The translations under genes and the position numbers were made by a program. DNA of 31,274 nucleotides. Origin: SYFY01 sp031385325. Lineage in GTDB: Bacteria; Pseudomonadota; Gammaproteobacteria; Pseudomonadales; Azotimanducaceae. This document shows positions 24,824 to 31,274 of this stretch, piece by piece (position 1 is the first letter of the stretch; each line of letters starts with the position of its first letter). The notes under the pieces are model-generated. The model was not told the origin of the DNA and made no database searches. It was given only the letters and a program-made list of their open reading frames with translations. The stretch lies in contig JANNBJ010000118.1 of NCBI GenBank assembly GCA_031385325.1, positions 1 to 31,274 of the forward strand. The letters run 5' to 3'.

Positions 24824-26635
24824 ATGTGTGGAATAGTGGGCTACGTAGGCAACCGGCAGGCGATGCCGATCCTGATTGAAGGTCTGGGGCGTCTCGAATA
24901 CCGGGGTTACGACTCTGCCGGTATCGCGCTGTTGCGAAAGGATCGTGTTGAAGTCATCAAGAAGTGTGGTCGGGTGGCGGAACTGCGAGCAGCCTTACCC
25001 AAACGCAACGTGGCGACGGCCGGCATCGCGCACACCCGCTGGGCCACCCATGGCAAACCCAGCGATCTCAATGCCCACCCGCATGTCAGCGGTGATCTGG
25101 CCATCGTACACAACGGCATCATTGAAAACGCCCGTGAACTGAAGGCTTATCTCGCCGGCAAGGGTGCAACGTTTGTTTCGGAGACCGATTCCGAAGTGCT
25201 GGCTGCCTTGATTGCAGATGAATACTCAGGCGATCTGCTGGCGGCAGTACGCAATGCGTTGCGGCGCGTCGCTGGAACCTATGGCCTTGCCGTAGTTCAC
25301 GCAGCGCATCCCGACGAACTGATTCTGGGGCGCAATGGCAGCCCCGTCATCATCGGCGTCGGTGAACATGAAATGCTCGCCGCTTCGGACACGTCCGCAT
25401 TGGTGTCGCATACCCGTCAGGTGGTCTATCTCGAAGATGGTGAAGTGGCGCGGCTCACTCCGCGGGCTTATGAAATTCAGGACCTCAATGCCACCCGGGC
25501 GCTGCGGTCGACGGCAACCATTGATGCCGAAGCGGTGCTTGCGAGTCGTGGTGATCATGAACATTTCACGTTGAAGGAAATCTGCGAACAACCGGAAACC
25601 CTGCGCAGCGTGCTGCGGGGTCGGTTGGATACGCGTTTTTCAACCGCTCATTTTGGCGGGCTCAACCTGGAACCCAGGCAGCTCATGGCCTTCAAGCGCA
25701 TCAAGCTGCTGGGTTGTGGCAGCGCGTATCTGTCGGCCACCATCGGGGCCTCGATGATCGAGCGACTGGCACGCCTGCCGGCCGATGCAGAGTCGGCCGC
25801 AGAATTTCGTTACCGCAATCCGATCATCGAGCCGGATACCCTCTATTTTGCCGTCAGCCAGTCGGGGGAAACCTATGACACGCTTGCGGCCGTGCAGGAA
25901 ATCCAGCGCAAGGGTGGCACGGTGCTGGGTGTGGTCAATGTGGTTGGCAGCAGCATTGCACGCCAGTGCGGTGCAGGGATCTACCTGCACGCCGGGCCGG
26001 AAGTGGCCGTGGTTTCAACCAAGACCTTCACCAATACCCTGGCGGTTTTTGCACTGCTGGCGCTGCATCTGGGACGAATGCGAGACCTGTCACCGGCTGA
26101 AGGCAAACGCATCCTCGAGGCACTGGAAACGTTACCGGATCAGGTGCAAGGGTTGATCGATCGACAAGCTGACTTTGCTGTGTTGGCAACGAAGTATGCG
26201 CAATTTGATCGCGCCTACTTTGTGGGGCGGTGCGAGGGTTATGGGCTTGCGCGTGAAGGTGCGCTCAAGCTCAAGGAGATCTCCTACATACATGCCGAAG
26301 CCTATCCGGCATCCGAACTGAAGCACGGACCACTGGCGCTTATCGATCCGCGAACACCCACGATAGCGATCGTGCCTGACGATGATCTTCTGGCGAAAAA
26401 TCTGTCGAGTATTGCCGAGATCAAGGCCCGCAGTGGACCGGTGCTGGCGATCGGCCACAGCGAGGAACTGGCCGCCGACGTCGATGACTACATTCGTGTT
26501 CCACGCAGCCATCCGTTGCTGGATTCAATCCTCATGCTGATTCCGCTGCAGTTTCTCGCTTATCACGCAGCGCTTGCACGAGGGTGCGATGTTGACAAGC
26601 CGAGAAACCTTGCGAAAAGCGTGACCGTGGAGTAG
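24824..26635 (+). CDS. glmS: Glucosamine-fructose-6-phosphate aminotransferase (isomerising)
   Basis: 603 residues, close to the 609 of E. coli GlmS. It converts fructose-6-phosphate and glutamine to glucosamine-6-phosphate, the first step toward UDP-GlcNAc for peptidoglycan and lipid A. The N-terminal glutaminase domain begins MCGIVGYVG with Cys2 as nucleophile once Met is removed. RLEYRGYDSAG, THTRWATHG-like AHTRWATHG and the HNGIIEN motif follow. Two SIS sugar-isomerase domains occupy the C-terminal half (GCGSAYLSA; SQSGETYDT; ELKHGPLALID), ending DKPRNLAKSVTVE, which carries the conserved Lys. The ATG follows AAAGGG at 8 bases. No glmS ribozyme is possible in the 38-base spacer. A MITE starts 12 bases after the stop. 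Confidence 0.97.
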   Translation: MCGIVGYVGNRQAMPILIEGLGRLEYRGYDSAGIALLRKDRVEVIKKCGRVAELRAALPKRNVATAGIAHTRWATHGKPSDLNAHPHVSGDLAIVHNGIIENARELKAYLAGKGATFVSETDSEVLAALIADEYSGDLLAAVRNALRRVAGTYGLAVVHAAHPDELILGRNGSPVIIGVGEHEMLAASDTSALVSHTRQVVYLEDGEVARLTPRAYEIQDLNATRALRSTATIDAEAVLASRGDHEHFTLKEICEQPETLRSVLRGRLDTRFSTAHFGGLNLEPRQLMAFKRIKLLGCGSAYLSATIGASMIERLARLPADAESAAEFRYRNPIIEPDTLYFAVSQSGETYDTLAAVQEIQRKGGTVLGVVNVVGSSIARQCGAGIYLHAGPEVAVVSTKTFTNTLAVFALLALHLGRMRDLSPAEGKRILEALETLPDQVQGLIDRQADFAVLATKYAQFDRAYFVGRCEGYGLAREGALKLKEISYIHAEAYPASELKHGPLALIDPRTPTIAIVPDDDLLAKNLSSIAEIKARSGPVLAIGHSEELAADVDDYIRVPRSHPLLDSILMLIPLQFLAYHAALARGCDVDKPRNLAKSVTVE

Positions 26636-26646
26636 TGACGAACGCT

Positions 26647-26830
26647 CTAGCCCGCACTATTCATGAATGACCTACTGCGGACGCCGATAGCAGCAAAAAC
26701 ACTGGTCGTGCTCCCTCCGCGTGCTCGACGTGCCATCAGGCACGCCTGTGCGCGCTCCAGTCCGCGCCACCCAGCGTTTTCACTACTCTCGACGCCCTCG
26801 CTACGACCCTTCATGAATAGTGCGGGCTAG
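26647..26830. mobile_element. 184-bp palindromic MITE with CTAG ends
   Basis: Bounded by CTAG at 26647-26650 and 26827-26830, with perfect 21-bp terminal inverted repeats counting CTAG (start CTAGCCCGCACTATTC). Inner arms match imperfectly (AGCAAAAACACTGG against AGTGAAAACGCTGG when inverted). A central hairpin CGTGCC-ATCA-GGCACG lies at 26729-26744. There is no coding capacity. A subterminal TCGTAGCGAG (26797-26806, inverted) stands 24 bases from its end, as in the element at 4619-4788. It lies directly after glmS and could provide a stem-loop at the end of that transcript. Confidence 0.82.
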
Positions 26831-26835
26831 TAATT

Positions 26836-26885
26836 CTGTTTAATTCGCTCCTGCGAATTAAACAGTTCGGAGCCTGAGCGGCTCC
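26836..26885. repeat. Two adjacent perfect hairpins in spacer
   Basis: The first is a 13-bp stem CTGTTTAATTCGC / GCGAATTAAACAG (26836-26848 and 26853-26865) with loop TCCT. The second is GGAGCC-TGAGC-GGCTCC (26869-26885). Neither is followed by a T-run on either strand, so they are not classic terminators. They fill the gene-free 334-base stretch between glmS and the next minus-strand gene together with the MITE and the terminator at 26911-26939. Confidence 0.6.
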
Positions 26886-26910
26886 TCGCATTTTCCCTGC
26901 GTTTCACACA

Positions 26911-26939
26911 TGAAAAATGGTGGTGCGTCCCTGCACCAC
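26911..26939 (-). terminator. Rho-independent terminator for the minus-strand small gene
   Basis: Read on the minus strand, a 7-bp stem GTGGTGC / GCACCAC with loop AGGGAC (26920-26939) is followed by CATTTTTCA. It begins 30 bases after the stop of the minus-strand gene at 26970-27434, the expected place for its terminator. Confidence 0.65.
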
Positions 26940-26969
26940 GCAGGATGGTCTGCTGACTCAGCCCTTCCC

Positions 26970-27434
26970 TTATCCAGCCGCGCTTTTGATCTCTGGCGTT
27001 TTATCCATTGCGCGCCGATTGGTTGATGCGCGAGATAGTGCATCTACGGTAATCGACTGAGCCGCCGATCTGGCCAGCGGCGGGGTGGTCTGCATGGCGA
27101 GGATGTAGCGGCAGAGATTCTGCGCAGCTTCTGTCCTTGTGGCATACGGTCCGATCGATCCTTCACGCGAGGCGAAGTACCAGTCGTTGCCCTGCTGGGT
27201 TACGCGGCGCAGCGAATCAGGGCTGTTCATGTTGTCGAGAATCAGCGAGCCGGCCGTGCTGATGCGACGTACGACATCTGCCAGTGGCATCTCGACGACC
27301 TGCTGTTGGCCATCCATGCGGCAGCTGACCCGAGCGATGCCGGATCGATCGTCCGCATCAAGGACCATGAACATGGTGCTTGCTTCGGCGAAGAGTCGCC
27401 CTTCGAGACGACGGGTCAAATGCAGTTGTTTCAT
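26970..27434 (-). CDS. Small protein of unknown function, possibly DUF6316-like
   Basis: 154 residues from the ATG at 27434, with AAGGA at 9 bases; a TTG nine bases further out is less likely. The N-terminal part (LTRRLEGRLFAEASTMFMVL) and middle (RRVTQQGNDWYFASREGSIG, then PYATRTEAAQNLCRYI) resemble short domains with a W-Y/F-F-x-x-R-E-G-x-x-G-P-Y/F pattern seen in DUF6316-type proteins. The first 60 residues also look like a small beta-rich domain (SGIARVSCRMDGQQQVVEMPLADVVRRI). The last 40 residues are polar and low in complexity. It is a probable regulator or adaptor, with no catalytic motif. It is the last gene of a minus-strand series and has its own terminator. Confidence 0.6.
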   Translation of the reverse strand: MKQLHLTRRLEGRLFAEASTMFMVLDADDRSGIARVSCRMDGQQQVVEMPLADVVRRISTAGSLILDNMNSPDSLRRVTQQGNDWYFASREGSIGPYATRTEAAQNLCRYILAMQTTPPLARSAAQSITVDALSRASTNRRAMDKTPEIKSAAG

Positions 27435-27550
27435 GACGTTCAATCCTTGGAACTAATCACCGCCATCATATGGGGAGGTTCTCCCGGTAAATGGGAAATG
27501 GTTCACAGATCCTGGTTGAGCGGTTTACTTGGCGCGTTGTAGGGGGGCGC

Positions 27551-28708
27551 TCAGCGACTTCTGAACAGCCCCACATAGATCGGGACGACCAGCAAGTGGA
27601 TGCTCACCAATGTCGTCAACGCTACCACCGGGCCCCAGACATCGGCGATCATCCCGGCACCGACCGCAGCAATCAAAAATACCAGCGAGCCCGCAAAGGC
27701 GACCACCGAACCCAGGGTCGCCCGCTGTGCATCCGTGAAGTCCTGTTGCAGAAGGTGGTTTTTGGCGGTCTGGTTGAGCCCATACAGTAATGACGGGACG
27801 GTCATGATGGCCGGCGACCAGAGGTTGGCCAGCCACAAACCCAGAAGATGGAGCAGTTGCCCGAGGGCGCTGCCGGCGATCAACACACGCAGGTGCGTGA
27901 AGCGATCGATCACAGGTCCGGCAAACCAGAAACTCAAGGCAGCCAGAGCATGTGCAGCGGTGCGCAGTGCGCCGATCGCCCAGATTGGCCAAAGCGTTCG
28001 ATGGAAGGCGGCAACAAACTGAAAATTGGCTTCGCCAAACCCGAACGAAACCGACTGTGCAACGGTTAACCAGGCAAGCCTCGGTGTCTGCGCGATGTGT
28101 TTGATGGCAATCCAGACTTGGCCGGTTGCGCGATTGCCGAGGTTATGTATCCGATTCGGCTCGTGGAGACCGAAGCTTAAGATCCAGGCCGCCAACTGTG
28201 GAATGACGCTCAACCAGAACACCCAGACCAGCGACCAATAGCCGATGATGCCGCCAAGCAGCGCGCCAATGGCAAGCCCTGTCTGCGACATCGAGCCCAT
28301 CTGACCATAGTGATGGTGATAACTGTCCTCGTTCCCGTCATCGGCGAGTGAATCGTGCAACAGCGCCGCGTTGTTGCCGGAAAACAAGGCTCTGGACGTG
28401 CCCTCAAGAATTGCCCCGACAAACAGCAACAGCTCACCCGAAGCGGCTGAGTAGGCAGAGATCGCAAGTACCGAAATAAAGGTGCCGGAGATCATCGTGA
28501 TGCGTCGCCCAGCGCGATCGGACAGAACCCCGGTCGGCACTTCCAGCAGAGCGCTGGTGAGTTGGGTTGTTGCAAAAACACTCATGCCAACGGTGAAAGA
28601 ACCGGCGACATCGGAGAAGTAGATGATCGCAAACGGTCCGTAGAGTCGTAGGTCCAGCAGCAGGTTGAACCAGAGCAGGCGCTTCAGATTCTGGTGTGCA
28701 GCAGTCAC
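27551..28708 (-). CDS. MFS transporter
   Basis: 385 residues with about 11-12 spans. Motif A is GVLSDRAGRR after span 2, and the first span follows a short polar start (HQNLKRLLWFNLLLDLRLYGPFAIIYF). It resembles drug- or multidrug-type facilitators of unassigned substrate. A His-rich loop HDSLADDGNEDSYHHHYG sits between spans 4 and 5. The start is a GTG at 28708; upstream ATGs are in other frames. It lies 43 bases after the histidine phosphatase gene on the same strand and 107 bases before the next one. Confidence 0.83.
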   Translation of the reverse strand: MTAAHQNLKRLLWFNLLLDLRLYGPFAIIYFSDVAGSFTVGMSVFATTQLTSALLEVPTGVLSDRAGRRITMISGTFISVLAISAYSAASGELLLFVGAILEGTSRALFSGNNAALLHDSLADDGNEDSYHHHYGQMGSMSQTGLAIGALLGGIIGYWSLVWVFWLSVIPQLAAWILSFGLHEPNRIHNLGNRATGQVWIAIKHIAQTPRLAWLTVAQSVSFGFGEANFQFVAAFHRTLWPIWAIGALRTAAHALAALSFWFAGPVIDRFTHLRVLIAGSALGQLLHLLGLWLANLWSPAIMTVPSLLYGLNQTAKNHLLQQDFTDAQRATLGSVVAFAGSLVFLIAAVGAGMIADVWGPVVALTTLVSIHLLVVPIYVGLFRSR

Positions 28709-28751
28709 ACCGAGATCTGGTCATTCATACGTGTGCGCCAGCAGGTTCGAA

Positions 28752-29474
28752 TCAATCCGTGATCATGTTTTTCGCGATCCTTGCCGCAGCTTCTTCCATC
28801 GTGGTCAGCCACAGTCCTTCCTTGGCCGGGTTGTAGCTGGTGAAGTTCAGCATGCGCAGGATCACCCGATGTTGTGGTGCTGTGTCCACATCGATGACGT
28901 TTATGCAGGCGTTGTCCTGCTCGATGCCGACGGTACCCCATGGCATCTGCATCATGTGATGAATGAGCAGCCGGTTGACCGCGCCGTGCAGCACCGCCAA
29001 CAAGGTTGTCCACGAATCATCCGCCAGTACCCTGGCCCAGGCAGGGAGCACTCGCGCTTCGAAATCGCCAAACGTTTCGCCACCGATGAAGCGCGCATTC
29101 GGGTCGTGTGCATCGATCCACGGATTGGCGATTTGCGCCACCCAGTCCCGCTTTTCTTCTCGCGAGAGTGTGTCGATGACCTTCTGCCAACCGGGTTTGA
29201 CCTCTTCGAGAGCAGCGATCGGTTCGAGGGTGATGCCTTGCCGATCACCCAACACGATACGAGCCGTTTCCTGCGTGCGTGGCAGGGACGAACAAATCGC
29301 GTGATCGAAGTGGATCGAAGTCAGTGCTTCAGACTGCCTGGCAGCCTGGGTTCGTCCACGCGCGGACAGCGGCACGATGCGTTCATCCGGCACCATGCTG
29401 CCATCGGCATTCACATAGGCGGCTTCAGCATGGCGCATGAGAAAGATGCGACGACGGGAAGGATGTTCGAACAC
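28752..29474 (-). CDS. Histidine phosphatase family protein
   Basis: 240 residues from a GTG at 29474. The phosphoglycerate-mutase-like core is complete: LMRHAE (Arg14, His15 as the phosphorylated nucleophile), SSLPRTQETA (Arg66), an acidic ALEEV region (Glu90/Glu91) and VLHGAVNR with His163. The family removes phosphate from sugars, nucleotides, proteins or other small molecules, and the substrate cannot be read from the sequence. It is slightly longer than SixA or CobC types, so a general phosphatase is the safest call. It is probably co-transcribed with the downstream MFS gene. Confidence 0.9.
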   Translation of the reverse strand: MFEHPSRRRIFLMRHAEAAYVNADGSMVPDERIVPLSARGRTQAARQSEALTSIHFDHAICSSLPRTQETARIVLGDRQGITLEPIAALEEVKPGWQKVIDTLSREEKRDWVAQIANPWIDAHDPNARFIGGETFGDFEARVLPAWARVLADDSWTTLLAVLHGAVNRLLIHHMMQMPWGTVGIEQDNACINVIDVDTAPQHRVILRMLNFTSYNPAKEGLWLTTMEEAAARIAKNMITD

Positions 29475-29575
29475 GTGGCTTCAACCTGATAAGAAGTAGT
29501 AAGGGTAGAGGCGAGGGTAGAGCAGGGTCGGGGACGTCGCAATCGTCGAGCTAAAAGGACAGACGGCGGTGGTTC

Positions 29576-30001
29576 TTAGTGGGAGCTCGGTGGTTCGGGT
29601 CTGGTCCACAGAAACAGGGACACACCTGCCAGCGCAGCTGCTTGCATCCCAAGGATCCAGGCCGGCAATCCAAACCACCAACCTGCCAACAGAACCAGGG
29701 CCATGCTGACACTGCCGAGCCATTTGGCCGACCGGCCAATCGCGTGATGTTGTTGCCACGCAAGAATCGGCGGTCCGAGTTGTGGGTGGCTGAGCAGCCA
29801 TGCGTGCAAACGAGGCGAGCTGTTCGCAAAACAGATTGTGGACAGCAACAAGAAGGGCGTGGTGGGCAGCAGCGGAACAACGATGCCGATGAGCCCAAGC
29901 GCCAGGCTGAGCGCACCGGTACCGATGAGCACGTAACGTCTCGTCTGATTGCCCATACTCTCTTTGCTAACGCTCTCTTTGCTACCGCTCTCTTTGCCCA
30001 T
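29576..30001 (-). CDS. YbaN-type (DUF454) inner-membrane protein
   Basis: 141 residues from the ATG at 30001; an ATG at 29956 gives 126 residues and matches where the family usually begins. DUF454 hallmarks are visible: LALGLIGIVVPLLPTTPFLLLSTICFANSSPRLHAWLLSHPQLGPPI, then two more hydrophobic stretches, for about three or four spans. The function of the family is not known to me beyond location in the inner membrane. The N-terminus carries GKES/GSKES/VSKES repeats encoded by three 15-bp tandem units (29957-30001). The frame stays open upstream to a GTG at 30037. Confidence 0.82.
   Translation of the reverse strand: MGKESGSKESVSKESMGNQTRRYVLIGTGALSLALGLIGIVVPLLPTTPFLLLSTICFANSSPRLHAWLLSHPQLGPPILAWQQHHAIGRSAKWLGSVSMALVLLAGWWFGLPAWILGMQAAALAGVSLFLWTRPEPPSSH
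29957..30001 (-). repeat. Three tandem 15-bp repeats at the YbaN-like start
   Basis: On the minus strand the units are ATGGGC+AAAGAGAGC, GGTAGC+AAAGAGAGC and GTTAGC+AAAGAGAGT, followed by another ATGGGC at 29951-29956. Each unit contains AAAGAGAG. The period is a multiple of three, so copy-number change would alter length but not frame. Two ATGs flank the array. Confidence 0.8.
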
Positions 30002-30190
30002 ACGCTTTTTCGTCAGCTCGTGTACACCCTCACGCACGCTGCGGCCACTCTCTCAGGATTCTGGTCTGGGCCATCGTTGCCCGGCTGGTACCGGCTTGCA
30101 AGCAGCAAAGATCACCACAGGTACGTCAACGTCTGGTCAAACTTGCCGGGCTCGCCCTATCATGCGGGTTCAATCTACTGGGGGATGGAC

Positions 30191-31274
30191 ATGAACTTTG
30201 ATATTCCGGAAAAGCTTCAGAACTACCTGAAGGTACTGGATGAATTTATCGAACGCGAGATCAAACCAATCGAGAACGCCGACGACAACATCCGGTTTTT
30301 CGATCATCGACGTGAAGATGCGCGTACGGACTGGGACAAGGGCGGTTTGCCCACTGAAGAATGGGAAGCCCTGCTGCACAGGGTGAAGCGCATCGCTGAC
30401 AAGGCGGGCCACTTTCGTTACGCACAGCCCGTCGAATACGGCGGCAAGGCGGGCAGCAACCTCGACATGGCGATCATTCGCGAGCACTTCGCCGCCAAGG
30501 GTCTGGGGCTGCATAACGATCTACAGAACGAACACTCCATCGTTGGCAACAACGTCGGGCTCATGCTGATGATCCTGTATGGCACCGAAGAGCAGAAAAA
30601 AGAGTGGATTGAAGACATGGCGGAAGGCCGGCGCGGCTTTGCCTTCGGCATCACTGAGCCAGACCACGGCTCCGATGCCACGCACATGGAAACCAATGCC
30701 TACAAGGAGGGCGACGAGTGGGTGATCAATGGCGCGAAAACCTGGAACACGGGAATTCACAAGGCCAAGTACGACATGATCATGGCGCGCACCAGTGGCA
30801 AGCCGGGTGATGGTGATGGCATCACCGCGTTTCTGACCCCGACCAATGCCGAGGGCTTCAAGGTGGAGGAGATGTTGTGGACGTTCAACATGCCCACCGA
30901 CCATGGCCGCATTTCTCTGAAAGATGTTCGCGTACCACACACGTCGATCTTCGGTGGTGAAGGCCGCGGTCTGCAGATCGTGCAGCATTTTTTCAATGAA
31001 AACCGCATCCGGCAGGCGGCTTCGAGCCTTGGCGCTGCGCAGTTCTGTATCAACGAAAGCGTGGAATACGCCAAACATCGCAAACCGTTTGGCAAGCCGT
31101 TGTCCAGCAACCAGGCGATCCAGTTCCCTCTGGTAGAGCTGCAGACCCAGTGCGAGATGATCCGCGCGCTGATCCACAAGACAGCGTGGCAGATGGACAC
31201 TTACGGCGCCTTCACGGTGTCGGACAAGGTTTCCATGTGCAACTACTGGGCAAACCGGCTGTGCTGCGAAGCGG
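30191..31274 (+). CDS. Acyl-CoA dehydrogenase, 3' end beyond window
   Basis: 361 complete codons are present and the gene runs off the right edge, so the catalytic C-terminal part is not seen. The start is the ATG at 30191 or 30185, two codons apart, next to a GGGG run. The N-terminal helical domain (MNFDIPEKLQNYLKVLDEFIEREIKPIE) is followed by the FAD/substrate region FGITEPDHGSDATHMETNA and INGAKTWNTGIHKAKYDMIMART. LRDVRVPHTSI-like LKDVRVPHTSIFGGEGRGLQI and the C-domain start KHRKPFGKPLSSNQAIQFPLVELQ complete what is visible. It belongs to the general ACAD family and is distinct from the ACAD10/11-like enzyme at 16329-17627. It is divergent from the YbaN-like gene; a TATCAT at about 30160 is a possible -10. 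Confidence 0.9.
   Translation, partial: MNFDIPEKLQNYLKVLDEFIEREIKPIENADDNIRFFDHRREDARTDWDKGGLPTEEWEALLHRVKRIADKAGHFRYAQPVEYGGKAGSNLDMAIIREHFAAKGLGLHNDLQNEHSIVGNNVGLMLMILYGTEEQKKEWIEDMAEGRRGFAFGITEPDHGSDATHMETNAYKEGDEWVINGAKTWNTGIHKAKYDMIMARTSGKPGDGDGITAFLTPTNAEGFKVEEMLWTFNMPTDHGRISLKDVRVPHTSIFGGEGRGLQIVQHFFNENRIRQAASSLGAAQFCINESVEYAKHRKPFGKPLSSNQAIQFPLVELQTQCEMIRALIHKTAWQMDTYGAFTVSDKVSMCNYWANRLCCEA

Overview
The window reads as a stretch of gammaproteobacterial chromosome, probably a free-living aerobe that metabolises lipids or hydrophobic compounds. This rests on the gene content: a PilZ/DUF1631/GGDEF/EAL regulator, glmS, a YbaN-type protein, a Spinster-type transporter next to a P450, two acyl-CoA dehydrogenases and a Tat-exported molybdenum hydroxylase. 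Most genes are visibly GC-rich. The genus cannot be fixed from the sequence.

Left edge (1-3950): a lower-GC accessory strip. It holds a truncated IS3/IS407-type OrfA, an unrecognised zinc-ribbon/membrane/coiled-coil protein, and the 5' half of a tRNA-Arg(CCG) gene joined to unrelated DNA. A hipB-hipA toxin-antitoxin pair with a palindrome at its start follows. It looks like the decayed end of an island or a rearranged tRNA-associated integration site.

3953-8523: a mostly minus-strand catabolic set (Spinster MFS, cytochrome P450, GST, EthD-like protein). It is interrupted by a plus-strand miniature amidase with an apparent internal deletion and by a 170-bp palindromic MITE. The P450 and the amidase converge on a 17-bp solo transposon end that supplies both stop codons.

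8811-17627: a very large c-di-GMP protein (PilZ-DUF1631-degenerate GGDEF-intact EAL), then a SnoaL-like protein, an SDR, an MFS exporter, an alpha/beta hydrolase and an ACAD10/11-like acyl-CoA dehydrogenase. The last two are translationally coupled.

17759-24434: a plus-strand run. First is a two-subunit molybdenum hydroxylase resembling isoquinoline 1-oxidoreductase. Then come a secreted DUF3604 protein, a membrane-anchored parvulin-like foldase and a HupE/UreJ-type membrane protein. This envelope-directed set is the best candidate for an undescribed system: an exported metalloenzyme with its own folding and metal-handling partners. That model is inference.

24486-31274: a small conserved-looking protein and glmS, then a second CTAG-bounded MITE and a hairpin-rich spacer with a terminator for the opposite strand. 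A minus-strand series follows (unknown small protein, MFS, histidine phosphatase, YbaN-like protein whose N-terminus carries three 15-bp tandem repeats). A divergent acyl-CoA dehydrogenase runs off the right edge. No CRISPR array, complete IS, rRNA or intact tRNA was seen.
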